A program made the position numbers and the translations under genes. 64,000 nt of DNA from Nocardiopsis sp. NRRL B-16309 (GTDB taxonomy: Bacteria > Actinomycetota > Actinomycetes > Streptosporangiales > Streptosporangiaceae), in contig NZ_LGEC01000069.1 in assembly GCF_001279585.1 (NCBI RefSeq), forward strand, positions 1 to 64,000, in the 5' to 3' direction. Positions within the stretch are counted from its first letter, which is position 1. Each line of letters opens with the position of its first letter. The notes under the pieces were generated by a model that was not told the DNA's origin, did no database searches, and saw only the letters and a program-made list of their open reading frames with translations. This document shows positions 16,831 to 25,214 of this stretch, in pieces.

Positions 16831-19110
16831 TCAGAGGGAGTCGATGCGCGAGACGATCGCGGCGACCCGCTCGCTGATCGACGGGGCCAGCGGAGCGTAG
16901 CCCTCCTCTTCGGCCGCCTCGGCGGCGTCCTCGCCGAGCGCGTACAACCAGAAGTCGCGCAGGGCGGCACCGTCGCCGCCCTCGTAGCCGCACTCGAAGG
17001 CGAACACGTGGTTGACCCGCATGATCGGGTACGCGTCGCCCGTGGCCTGCGGCATCGAGGCGGCGCCGTCCTCCAGCCGCAGCTGCTCCGTGGCCGCCCG
17101 GGCGGCGTCGGAGTCGGGTTCGACCATGGTGCCGTCGTCATTGGCCACGGGCACGCGGTCGAGGTCGTGCGCGTCGGCGTAGGAGGCGTTGACGAAGCCC
17201 AGGCCACCGGGCTCCTCCATCAGCACCTCGTGCACGCCCTCGTCCCCGACGGCGGCCGTCGCCGTGTCCCCCCAGTCCCCGGCCCACTCCGTCCGGCCGG
17301 TGAGGAAGCGGCTGAACGCCCGGGCCGTGGACGCCGTGTCGTCGTGGCGCACCGGCACGATCTCCAGGTCCGGCAGCTCCATGTCCGAGGCGTCGCCCGC
17401 CGGCACGATGTCGCCGTAGTCGGTGGTCTGGCCCAGGTAGATCCGCGCCAGTTCGGCGGCGGACAGCTCCAGCTCCTCCAGGTCCTCGTTCGCGTGCACG
17501 ACGGCGACGGCCCCGGCGACGGCGGGGAACTGCACGACCGGGCAGTCGCGCGCGGCCTCGGCCCGGGCGATCTCGGAGGCGTCGAGGGGGCGTTCGGAGG
17601 CGCCGAAGTCGATCTCGCCCAGGAGGAACTGCTCCACCCCGGCGCCCGAACCGACGGCGTTGTAGGAGACCGAGACCCCTGACTGGCGCCCGGAGTACAG
17701 GTGCGTCCACAGCTGCACCACGTCGCCGACGTTGGTGGAACCGGCTCCGGTGAGCGTTCCCGACAGGGTCTCCTCCGGCGCCAGGGCCGAGGCCACGTCC
17801 ACGGTGTCGGTCTCCGGGGTGGCGGGCTCCTCCAGACCCGCGTTCTGACGTAGGACGTAGGCGGTGCCGAGGGCGCCCATGAGCGCGACCGTCAGCGCCC
17901 CGGCGGCACCGACGACCAGCGGCGCCCTGCGGCGGAGGCGCCCCGGGGAGCCGGACGCGGGCGGCCCCGCGGTCCCCGAGCCCGCGTGGGCCGGTGGGTT
18001 CGGATGGGCGGAGGCGAGAGTCGGGGCCGGGCCGGACACCGGTCGCGCGTGCGCGCCGGGCCCCGTGTTCCCGCGCGGGTCGGGCCCCGCTCCTTGGTGC
18101 GGGCCGGGCACCGGTTCCGCGGACGCGCCGGAGGTTCGGTCCGTGCCGGGACCCGCTGCCGGGCTCCCGTCCGCTGCGGCGCCCGGATGCCCGTTCGGCG
18201 GCGCGGCCTGATCCCCGGGCCAGTGCGCGCGGATGAGCCCGTCGACGAGCGTGGTGTCGTCGGTCCCGCGCTCGGCGGCCGGATCGGGCCCCACGACCTG
18301 GTGCAGGAGCCACGCGGCGGGCGGCCGGAGCGCGGGGTCCTTGTCGAGTGCCGCCGTCACGGGCGCGGACAGCTCCTCCGGCAGGCCCTCCAGATCCGGT
18401 TCCTCGTTGAGGATCCGGTACATCAGCGTCTCGGCCCCGCCGGAGCCGAAGGGCACGCGGCCGGTGGCGGCGTAGGCGACCATCGCGCCCCATGCGAAGA
18501 CGTCGGCCTCGGGGCCGCTGACGCCCCGGTAGCGCTCGGGGCTCAGCCACGCGGGCGAGCCCACCAGGCCGCCGGTTTTGGTCAGCCCGGTCTCGTCCGC
18601 CGCCCGCGCGATCCCGAAGTCCAGCACCTTGGGCCCGTCCGGGGCGAGAATGACGTTGTCCGGCTTGAGGTCGCGGTGCACGATCCCCGCCGCGTGGATC
18701 GCGGCGATGGCCTCGGCCATCCCGGCCGCGACCACCCTGGCCTGCTCCAGGGGGAGCCGGCCGCCGTCGCGCACACGCAGGCCCAGGGTCGGTCCGGGGA
18801 GGTAGGCGGTGGCGTACCAGGGCAGCCCGGCGTCGGTGTCGTAGGCGAGCACGGGAGCGATACAGCGGGCGCGGACCCGGTGCATGAGCGCGATCTCGCT
18901 GGCGAAGCGGGTCCGGAACTCCGGGTCGTGCGCGTACTCGGCCCGCACGACCTTGATCGCGACCCACGCCCCGGCGGGGTCGGTGGCCGCCAGGACCACG
19001 CCCATGCCGCCCGCGCCGAGCCTGCCGTGGACCTTGAACGGCGGGAGCTGCCGGGGGTCGGTCGGTTGGAGCGGGCTGAGCCCTGGCGGAACGCGGGGCG
19101 GCGGAGTCAT
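16831..19110 (-). CDS. Ser/Thr protein kinase fused to a PstS-like phosphate-binding domain
   Basis: This 759-residue protein has a Hanks-type kinase domain (about 25-275) with G-loop GAGGMG (32-37), Lys53, HRDLKPDN (145-152) and DFG (164-166). A Pro/Gly-rich linker (about 300-395) and one transmembrane helix (about 397-420) follow. The extracytoplasmic domain (about 449-759) has the PstS hallmarks LTGAGSTNV, YNAVGSGAG and LGEIDFGASERPL. The design suggests a transmembrane sensor kinase whose outer domain binds phosphate or a related anion; this is inference. It overlaps no operon. Stop at 16831 lies close to the acyl-CoA synthetase remnant. Confidence 0.85.
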   Translation of the reverse strand: MTPPPRVPPGLSPLQPTDPRQLPPFKVHGRLGAGGMGVVLAATDPAGAWVAIKVVRAEYAHDPEFRTRFASEIALMHRVRARCIAPVLAYDTDAGLPWYATAYLPGPTLGLRVRDGGRLPLEQARVVAAGMAEAIAAIHAAGIVHRDLKPDNVILAPDGPKVLDFGIARAADETGLTKTGGLVGSPAWLSPERYRGVSGPEADVFAWGAMVAYAATGRVPFGSGGAETLMYRILNEEPDLEGLPEELSAPVTAALDKDPALRPPAAWLLHQVVGPDPAAERGTDDTTLVDGLIRAHWPGDQAAPPNGHPGAAADGSPAAGPGTDRTSGASAEPVPGPHQGAGPDPRGNTGPGAHARPVSGPAPTLASAHPNPPAHAGSGTAGPPASGSPGRLRRRAPLVVGAAGALTVALMGALGTAYVLRQNAGLEEPATPETDTVDVASALAPEETLSGTLTGAGSTNVGDVVQLWTHLYSGRQSGVSVSYNAVGSGAGVEQFLLGEIDFGASERPLDASEIARAEAARDCPVVQFPAVAGAVAVVHANEDLEELELSAAELARIYLGQTTDYGDIVPAGDASDMELPDLEIVPVRHDDTASTARAFSRFLTGRTEWAGDWGDTATAAVGDEGVHEVLMEEPGGLGFVNASYADAHDLDRVPVANDDGTMVEPDSDAARAATEQLRLEDGAASMPQATGDAYPIMRVNHVFAFECGYEGGDGAALRDFWLYALGEDAAEAAEEEGYAPLAPSISERVAAIVSRIDSL

Positions 19111-19328
19111 CGGAGTCCTCGGAGTCGGGGGCCTGTGTCCCGCGGCGCATCCTCGTGCCGGCCCGCGGGGGGAGGTCGGTCACGCCCTTGGATGCCGCCC
19201 GGGCGGTGTTCGTTCACCGCGGGAGTGCCCGTATCGGTGCGCCGCGCCCGGCCGCCTCCGCCGAAGGCCGTCGATCCGCCGGGCGCCTGAACGGGGCCGG
19301 ACCCGTCGGGTGGACGGGCCCGGTCCGT

Positions 19329-20600
19329 TCACGGCCGGGAGATCGGCGTCCGGCCGAACGCGCGGGTCGGCGCGGCGCGGTCGACCGCGAACCCCCGTGC
19401 CCCCGGGGCGAGCGCGGCCAGGCCCGGCGCGGCGAAGCACAGCAGGGCGCAGGCCACCAGGACCGCCTCGGGGCCGAACGCCTGAGCGGCCGGGGCGATC
19501 AGCGCCAGCCCCACGGGCGCGAACCCGTAGGAGAACAGGAAGTCCAGCGAGGACACGCGTGCGAGCTTGCCCGGCTCCACCTCGCGCTGGGCGGCGGTGA
19601 ACCACGGGACGTTGAACAGCTCCACCCCCACGCCCACCACCGCGTAGGCCGCGAACACCACGATCGGCCCAACGGGCAGGATGAGGCTGAGCGGGGCGAG
19701 TCCGTACAGCGCGAGTCCGGCCAGCGCCGTCCAGCCCTGGTGGCGCGGCGTCCAGCGGGCCACGATCACCGCGCCGAGCAGGGCGCCGCCGGTGTAGGCG
19801 GTCAGGGCACCGGCCAGGACGGCCTCGGTGCCGTAGTGGTCGCGGCTGGCCAGCGGCAACAGCACGCTGGTGGAGGAGTAGCCCGCGGCGATGACGACCG
19901 TCAGCGCGCCCAGCCCGGCCAGGAACCAGGGGTGGCGCCGCGCCTCGGCCAGTCCTTCGAGGAACTCGGTGTGGAAGGGCGCGCGGGAGGCGCGCGGGGC
20001 CGCGGTGTGCGAGCCCGGGCCCGGCAGGAGCCCGGCGGCGAGCCAGAACAGCGCCGTGACCATGAGGAGGGGAGCGGTGCCGAGCACCGTGGACAGCAGG
20101 GCGGTCACACCCGGGGCCAGCAGGGTGGTCACGCGCACGGAGAGGGTGATGGCGGCGTTGGCCCGCTGGCGGTCGTCGGGCTCGACGACCTCGGCGGTCA
20201 GGGCCTGGAAGGCGGGGCGGCAGGCGCCCTGGCCCGCGCCCACGACCAGTGCGGCGGCGGCCATCAGCGCGGGGGGTGTGCCCAGGCCGGCGACCATGAC
20301 CGGTGTCGCGGCGGCGGCGAGCAGGCCGGACCAGAGGACGACCGCGCGGCGCGAGTGGCGGTCGGCGAGGAGCCCGCCGACCGGGACCGCGACGAGGAAG
20401 CCGGCGGTGCGGGCGGCCAGGACGAGGCCGAGGTGGACGGCGGTGAGCGTTCCGTCCAGGACGGCGAGTCCCAGGATGAAGGGCATGGCCCAGGTCGCCA
20501 TCCCGGAGGCGGTGGTCGCGCACCACAGCCGGACGAACCGGGGGTGGCGCAGCAGCGCGGGCCGGGGCCTGGTCGCGTTCGGCGGCGTCGGCGAAGGCAC
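19329..20600 (-). CDS. MFS transporter, putative Zur target
   Basis: This 423-residue major facilitator has about 12 hydrophobic segments and the loop motif GGLLADRHSRRAVVL after helix 2. It is of the drug/metabolite efflux type (MFS_3/EntS-like by eye). GTG 20600 was chosen; an in-frame GTG at 20639 would add 13 polar residues and sit almost on the regulatory box. A Zur-type box and TAGGGT -10 lie 50 bp upstream, and a second box drives the divergent operon, so exporter and operon probably respond to the same signal. Export of the operon's product is the working hypothesis. Confidence 0.85.
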   Translation of the reverse strand: MPSPTPPNATRPRPALLRHPRFVRLWCATTASGMATWAMPFILGLAVLDGTLTAVHLGLVLAARTAGFLVAVPVGGLLADRHSRRAVVLWSGLLAAAATPVMVAGLGTPPALMAAAALVVGAGQGACRPAFQALTAEVVEPDDRQRANAAITLSVRVTTLLAPGVTALLSTVLGTAPLLMVTALFWLAAGLLPGPGSHTAAPRASRAPFHTEFLEGLAEARRHPWFLAGLGALTVVIAAGYSSTSVLLPLASRDHYGTEAVLAGALTAYTGGALLGAVIVARWTPRHQGWTALAGLALYGLAPLSLILPVGPIVVFAAYAVVGVGVELFNVPWFTAAQREVEPGKLARVSSLDFLFSYGFAPVGLALIAPAAQAFGPEAVLVACALLCFAAPGLAALAPGARGFAVDRAAPTRAFGRTPISRP

Positions 20601-20649
20601 GAGTCGTCTCTCATTCTCTGTGCGTGTACGGGTGGTCACCCCACCCTAG

Positions 20650-20664
20650 TGAAAACGATTATCA
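20650..20664. promoter_or_regulatory. Zur-type box (b)
   Basis: TGAAAACGATTATCA matches 13 of 15 positions of TGAAAATnATTTTCA. It overlaps the promoter of the MFS gene: on the minus strand TAGGGT follows immediately, as at box (a). Confidence 0.72.
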
Positions 20665-20771
20665 GTAGCGAATTGCCCGGCGGTGTACCGCGGTTCTTGC
20701 GCGAAATCCCCTTTGGCTGCCTCCGTGTCGCCATGGCCGCACTGGCCAGTGCAGACGTGCGGGACTCGAAG

Positions 20772-20786
20772 TGACAACGATTTTCA
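20772..20786. promoter_or_regulatory. Zur-type box (c)
   Basis: TGACAACGATTTTCA matches 13 of 15 positions of the Zur palindrome. It is followed on the plus strand by TATAGT (20794-20799), a -10-like hexamer for the operon beginning at 20954. About 150 nt of leader separate promoter and first gene. Confidence 0.7.
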
Positions 20787-20953
20787 TTTCCCCTATAGTG
20801 GCCGCGAGTGAGGGGCCTGTGACCGGGCCCTCACCGCCGCATGGTCCGGTGTTCGACGGGGAAGGGCAGGCGTGTCCGGTTCGGGCAACGCCGCCCCGCT
20901 CCCACCCCGCCCGCCCCGAGCCCGCCGACCACTCCATCCCCGAAAGGACACGC

Positions 20954-21262
20954 GTGGATCGCTCCCTGATCGCACGACTCCCCCTACCGCTGCCCGCCGA
21001 GCAGGTCATCGCCGTCGACCGGCCCGAGGCCGACCCGCACACGCACCGACGCTACGACCGGAACGGGTGGGAGTTCGACGTTCCCCCCGGCGTGTTCCTC
21101 CCCGGAGTCACCAGCCGCATGATCCGCCGGCGCCTCCTGGACGACGGCATCGACGTCCGCGGGCGCCACGACGGCGCCATGGGGTCGGGACGGGGTGTCG
21201 AGGCGGCCGTGGCCGGACCCCGCGGGGCGCTGTTCCGCCTCACCCGGGAGGACGCCCGGTGA
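20954..21262 (+). CDS. small protein, first gene of the putative Zur operon
   Basis: This 102-residue protein is of unknown function. GTG 20954 has AAAGGA with 5-nt spacing. Its stop overlaps the next start as GTGA, which implies translational coupling. The stretch PGVFLPGVTSRMIRRRLLDD followed by MGSGRGVEAAVAG recalls the N-terminus of small HemK-like methyltransferases, but the SAM-binding core and everything after it are missing. It may be a shortened, repurposed methyltransferase fold or an unrelated family. Several Arg and His residues are present but no clear metal-binding motif. Confidence 0.6.
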   Translation: MDRSLIARLPLPLPAEQVIAVDRPEADPHTHRRYDRNGWEFDVPPGVFLPGVTSRMIRRRLLDDGIDVRGRHDGAMGSGRGVEAAVAGPRGALFRLTREDAR

Positions 21263-22065
21263 GGAACCTCGACTCCCTGTTCGCGTCCGTGCTCGCCACC
21301 CCGGACCTGCCCGCCGCCACCAGCGTCTTCTGGGTCCACCACGGCACCCGCCTGCCCGGGGGCGACGTCACCTACCTCAACCAGTACGTCCTGGTCCGGG
21401 TCGGCCGCGCCTTCGGTGCCTGCGCCTTCGAGGCCGGGCAGATCGACCCCGCGGTGTGCGCCGACCTCTCCGGGCGCCCCCTCGCCGACCTCCTGCGCGA
21501 CGGCGACGACGCCCTGCCGCCGCCGCTGCGCGTGGCCGCCCTGGACGCCTACCTCGCCCAGGCCGCGCCGCACGCCCTGGACGACCGCGCCGAGACGGTC
21601 ACCCTGCCCCTGGGCACGCCCCTGGAGCGCGCGCTGGCCCGTGACGCCGCCATCGCCGGACTGCTCCCCGCCCCCGAGGGCCGCAAGATCGCCCTCATCG
21701 GCGTCGTCAACCCGCTCGTGGCCGCCATCCGCGAACGCGGCGGCGAGTGCCTGCCCTGCGACCTCAACCTGCGCGCCACCCAGTGGGGCGACACCGTCAC
21801 CACCGACATGGACGAGGTCCTGGACACCGCCGACGCCGTCGTGGCCACCGGCATGACCCTGGGCAACGGCAGTTTCGACCACATCCTCTCCCGCTGCCGC
21901 GCACGCGGCCTGCCCCTGGTCGTCTACGCGCAGAGCGGCAGCGCCGTCGCCCGCGCCTTCCTCGGCCACGGGGTCACCGCGGTCTCCGCCGAGCCCTTCC
22001 CCTTCTCCCAGTTCAGCGCGGACCCGACCGCCCTCTACCGGTACCGGACGGAGAACGACCAGTGA
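21259..22065 (+). CDS. DUF364-like Rossmann-fold protein
   Basis: This 268-residue protein has an N-terminal alpha/beta domain (1-120). A Rossmann-like second domain follows: KIALIGVVNPLVAAIRERGG (143-162), a Cys pair in GGECLPCDLN (161-170), VVATGMTLGNGSFDHIL (194-210) and AEPFPFSQFSADPTALYRYR (244-263). This matches the DUF364 / putative heavy-metal-chelation family, whose role is not established. GTG 21259 overlaps the previous stop by 4 nt, and its own stop overlaps the next start by 4 nt. Zur control and the family annotation both point to metal metabolism. Confidence 0.75.
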   Translation: MRNLDSLFASVLATPDLPAATSVFWVHHGTRLPGGDVTYLNQYVLVRVGRAFGACAFEAGQIDPAVCADLSGRPLADLLRDGDDALPPPLRVAALDAYLAQAAPHALDDRAETVTLPLGTPLERALARDAAIAGLLPAPEGRKIALIGVVNPLVAAIRERGGECLPCDLNLRATQWGDTVTTDMDEVLDTADAVVATGMTLGNGSFDHILSRCRARGLPLVVYAQSGSAVARAFLGHGVTAVSAEPFPFSQFSADPTALYRYRTENDQ

Positions 22066-23024
22066 CGACCGGCCTGGGGCAGGCCACCTGCCACCACGGC
22101 GAACTCCTCCAGGGCGTCTTCCTCGACGGCGACGGCCGCCCCGTCCGGGGCCTGGTCACGCTGCCGATGGCCGACCCCCTCACCCGCGCGGAGTTCACCC
22201 CCCGGCCCGGCACGGGGCCGCACCGCATCGCGGTCGACCCGCCGGGCCGGGACAAGGCGGTCCGCGCCGCGGCCCTGGCCGCGATCGAGTGCGCCCGCGC
22301 CACGGGCCGGTACCCCTCCGGCGGCGACCTGCGCCTCACCGGCGGCCTGCCCGCCGGCCTGGGCCTGGGCTCCTCCACCAGCGACGTCACCGCCACCATC
22401 CGCGCGGTGGCCGACGCCTACGGGGCCCTGCTGCCCCCGGCCTCGGTGGCGCGGACGGCCGTGGCCGCCGAGGGCGCCTCCGACCCCGTCATGCTGGGCG
22501 AGCGCCCCGTGCTGTTCGCCCAGCGCGAGGGGCGCGTCCTGGAAGAGCTGGGTGCGGCCCTGCCCGAGCTGGCCGTGGTCGGCTGCCTGACCGGCCACGG
22601 GCGCCCGGTCGACACGATGGGCCTGCCCGGCACCGTGCGGAGCCGGGACGCCGCCGTCTACGAACGGCTGCGCGCTGCCCTGCGCGCGGCCGTGGCCGAC
22701 GGCGACCCGGCGGAGGTCGGCCGGGTGAGCACCGAGAGCGCCATCCTCAACCAACGGGTTCTACCGAAGGAGGAGTTGGGGAAGATCAGGGGCGTCGCCC
22801 GCCACTGCGCGGCGGTCGGCATCCAGGTCGCGCACAGCGGCAACGTCGCCGGTGTGCTGTTCGACGCCACCGTTCCCGATCTGAGCGCCCGGATCGACGC
22901 CGCGGTCTCCGGACTGCGGAGCGAAGGGCTCGTGCCCACCCGGGTCTTCTCCACCCCCTCCAGGACCCACGGAGAACGAACTTGGACAACCACGTATGCG
23001 ACGCTCTCGGCCGACCTGACCTGA
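22062..23024 (+). CDS. GHMP-family amino-acid kinase (PduX/L-threonine kinase-like)
   Basis: This 320-residue GHMP kinase carries the ATP-binding GGLPAGLGLGSSTSD (94-108) and a PduX-like order of segments, for example ASDPVMLGERPVLFAQREG and GCLTGHGRPVDTMGLPG. PduX phosphorylates free L-threonine for the cobalamin side chain. No cobalamin gene is nearby, so a related hydroxy amino acid such as serine is possible. GTG 22062 overlaps the upstream stop (GTGA). The 3' end overlaps the PLP-enzyme gene by 43 nt, which suggests tightly coupled expression. The substrate is inference. Confidence 0.75.
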   Translation: MTTGLGQATCHHGELLQGVFLDGDGRPVRGLVTLPMADPLTRAEFTPRPGTGPHRIAVDPPGRDKAVRAAALAAIECARATGRYPSGGDLRLTGGLPAGLGLGSSTSDVTATIRAVADAYGALLPPASVARTAVAAEGASDPVMLGERPVLFAQREGRVLEELGAALPELAVVGCLTGHGRPVDTMGLPGTVRSRDAAVYERLRAALRAAVADGDPAEVGRVSTESAILNQRVLPKEELGKIRGVARHCAAVGIQVAHSGNVAGVLFDATVPDLSARIDAAVSGLRSEGLVPTRVFSTPSRTHGERTWTTTYATLSADLT

Positions 23025-24019
23025 TCGACCTGGGCGAGGGCCTGGTCTGCCTGCGATTCGAGTCGATGAAGGCGGTGTCCGCGCTGGCGGCCGTCCGCCA
23101 CCTGCTCGACACCGGCGCCGTCCGCCCCGGCGACACCCTGATGGACAGCTCCAGCGGTATCTACGCCTACGGCCTCGCCCTGGCCTGCCACCGCTACGGG
23201 CTGCGCTGCCACATCATCGGCTCCACGACCATCGACCACGTGACCCGCGTCCAGCTCGACGTCCTGGGGGCGACCCTGGAGCAGATGCCGCCCTCGGACG
23301 ACCTGCGCCTGGACCAGAGCCGACGGGTCGCGCGGGTCCGGGAGGTGCTGCGCGAGCACCCCGACTACCACTGGATGCGCCAGTACCACGACTCGGTCCA
23401 CTACCTGGGCTACCGGGAGGTCGCCGACCGCGTGGCCGCGGAGACCGGATCCGGCCCCCTCACCGTCGTGGGCGGGGTGGGCTCGGGGGCCTCCACCGGG
23501 GCTCTGGCGACCTACCTGCGCGAGCGCGATCCCGACACGCGGCTCGTGGGCGTCCAACCCTTCGGCAGCGTCACCTTCGGCAGTGACGAGGTCGAGGACC
23601 GCGGCATGATCATCGCGGGCATCGGCAGCTCCATCCCCTTCGGCAACGTCGACCACACCCTCTACGACACCGTGCACTGGACCGGCTTCGAGCCCGCTCT
23701 GGCGGGAAGCGTCGACCTGCTGCGCCGCCACGCGGTGTTCGCGGGCCTGTCCACCGGCGCCGCCTACCTCATCGCCCGGTGGGAGCGGATGCGCGCCCCC
23801 GCGCGCCGGGTGGTGTTCGTGGCAGCCGACACCGGCCACCGCTACGTCGAACCCGTCTTCGCCCGCCACGCCGAGGCGCGGGCGGTGGAGGACCTGGCGC
23901 CCACGGCCGTCCACGACCTCGCCGACCTGGTTCCGCCGTGGTCGCGGATGGAGTGGGGGCGCGCCAAGCCCCCGGCCCAGGGCGTGTACACCGACGACTG
24001 GTCGGCCGCTCGCGGCTGA
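22982..24019 (+). CDS. PLP-dependent beta-substitution enzyme, cysteine-synthase fold
   Basis: This 345-residue fold-type II PLP enzyme starts at TTG 22982, supported by GGAG with 7-nt spacing inside the kinase gene. Lys30 in FESMKAVSAL aligns with the PLP lysine of cysteine synthases. The usual TSGNTG phosphate/substrate loop is replaced by SSGIYAYG, and the glycine-rich PLP-phosphate loop is GGVGSGASTGAL. Relatives such as SbnA use O-phosphoserine to form C-N bonds in siderophores. Placed after a kinase, it may accept that kinase's phospho-amino acid; this is inference. A 13-bp hairpin terminator follows. Confidence 0.8.
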   Translation: MDNHVCDALGRPDLIDLGEGLVCLRFESMKAVSALAAVRHLLDTGAVRPGDTLMDSSSGIYAYGLALACHRYGLRCHIIGSTTIDHVTRVQLDVLGATLEQMPPSDDLRLDQSRRVARVREVLREHPDYHWMRQYHDSVHYLGYREVADRVAAETGSGPLTVVGGVGSGASTGALATYLRERDPDTRLVGVQPFGSVTFGSDEVEDRGMIIAGIGSSIPFGNVDHTLYDTVHWTGFEPALAGSVDLLRRHAVFAGLSTGAAYLIARWERMRAPARRVVFVAADTGHRYVEPVFARHAEARAVEDLAPTAVHDLADLVPPWSRMEWGRAKPPAQGVYTDDWSAARG

Positions 24020-24033
24020 GGCGGCGGGATCCG

Positions 24034-24069
24034 ACGGGCGGCCCGGCCGACCGGCTCCGGGCCGCCCGT
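24034..24069 (+). terminator. terminator of the putative Zur operon
   Basis: ACGGGCGGCCCGG and CCGGGCCGCCCGT form a perfect 13-bp stem with a 10-nt loop, 15 bp after the PLP-enzyme stop. It closes the operon that begins at 20954. Confidence 0.75.
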
Positions 24070-24311
24070 GTCGGCGCTCCGGAGCCGACCGGCGGGCGCC
24101 ACCGGGCCGGGGCGGAGCCGGGGCGGGCACAGGCCACACACGCTGGCAGGCGCGGCTTCGCGCGGGCTTCGGTCCCACTTCGCTCCCGCTTCGTGCGGGG
24201 GAGAACCGGGTGGCTCCGGCGGTCGGGGCTCGGCTAGGGTGCGCTGGTCCCGCCCACGGCGCGGCCTCCGAACGCCGTGTCCGCCCCCCGCCCTCCCGAG
24301 GAGAGGTCCCG

Positions 24312-25214
24312 ATGCTCAGACTGCGCCCCTGGCGGCGCCAGGACACGATCGGCGCGCAGCGCCTGGCCCGGGAGCTGTGGCCGTCGGGGCCGCACCCGGG
24401 CGGACTGGGCTGGGAGGCCGCCACCGACCAGCTGCCCCGGCGCACGGTCGTTGCCCTGCGCGGGCGCCGGGTCGTGGGCTGGGCCGGGGTCGCGCGCGGC
24501 GGGATCCGCGTCCGGGGCGCTTCGGCCGACGCCGCCGCCGGCCGCCGACTCCTGGAGTGGGCCCTGCGGGCGGCAGGGGAGCGGGACCTGCGGATCCCCG
24601 TGGCGTCCGGCGACCACGCCCTGGCCGCGCTCGTGGCCCGGGCCGGGTTCGTGCCCGAGGCCGGCGACCCCGTGACGGGCATGGTCCGCGACGCACGCGG
24701 CGACGGCCCGGTGTGGCCGGAGGGGTACCGGGTGCGGCCCGTGCGCCGGGGCGAGGACGCGGCCCGGATCGCCGTGCACCGGGCGGCCTGGCGGCCCGCC
24801 GACATGCCGTGGGCTCCGCACGTCCGCGACCGCGTCGACCCGGCGGCCACCAGCGGCTTCGCCGCCGCGCACCTGGAACGCGTGCGTGGGGCGCTGCTCT
24901 TCGACCCGGACCTGGACCTGGTCGTCGAGGCCCCCGACGGGTCACTGGCGGCCTGCGCCACCGTGTGGTGGGACCCGCGCGCCGGGTACGCCGAACTCGA
25001 ACCCGTGGGAGTGGTCCCCGCGCACCGGCGCCGCGGCCTGGCCGCCGCGCTGGCCCGGCAGGCGTGTGTGGAGGTGGCGCGCCGCGGCGGCCGGGGTGTC
25101 TTCGTCGACTCCCGGCCCATGGACGAGTACCCGGCCCCCTGCGCCGCCTACCTGAAGGCCGGGTTCACACTGGTCGAGCGCGGTCGGCACCACGTGCGCC
25201 GAGCGACTACCTGA
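24312..25214 (+). CDS. tandem GNAT N-acetyltransferase
   Basis: This 300-residue protein has two GNAT-like halves. The N-terminal half (about 1-130) is degenerate. The C-terminal half (about 135-300) contains the acetyl-CoA motif A PVGVVPAHRRRGLAAALAR and a terminal PCAAYLKAGF. ATG 24312 follows GAGGAGAGG. It has its own upstream region after the operon terminator, so it is not obviously part of the Zur unit. The acceptor substrate is unknown. Its last 8 bp overlap the 3' end of the convergent siderophore-interacting protein gene. Confidence 0.82.
   Translation: MLRLRPWRRQDTIGAQRLARELWPSGPHPGGLGWEAATDQLPRRTVVALRGRRVVGWAGVARGGIRVRGASADAAAGRRLLEWALRAAGERDLRIPVASGDHALAALVARAGFVPEAGDPVTGMVRDARGDGPVWPEGYRVRPVRRGEDAARIAVHRAAWRPADMPWAPHVRDRVDPAATSGFAAAHLERVRGALLFDPDLDLVVEAPDGSLAACATVWWDPRAGYAELEPVGVVPAHRRRGLAAALARQACVEVARRGGRGVFVDSRPMDEYPAPCAAYLKAGFTLVERGRHHVRRATT

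Noticed and set aside
22062..23024. Cobalamin-pathway PduX
   Set aside because: The fold fits, but no other cobalamin gene is in the window and the operon is behind a Zur-type box, so the specific function is left open.
20954..24019. Direct assignment as an EDDS or staphyloferrin B cluster
   Set aside because: The logic is similar, but no argininosuccinate-lyase-like, dehydrogenase, decarboxylase or NIS synthetase gene is present, so only a loose analogy is kept.
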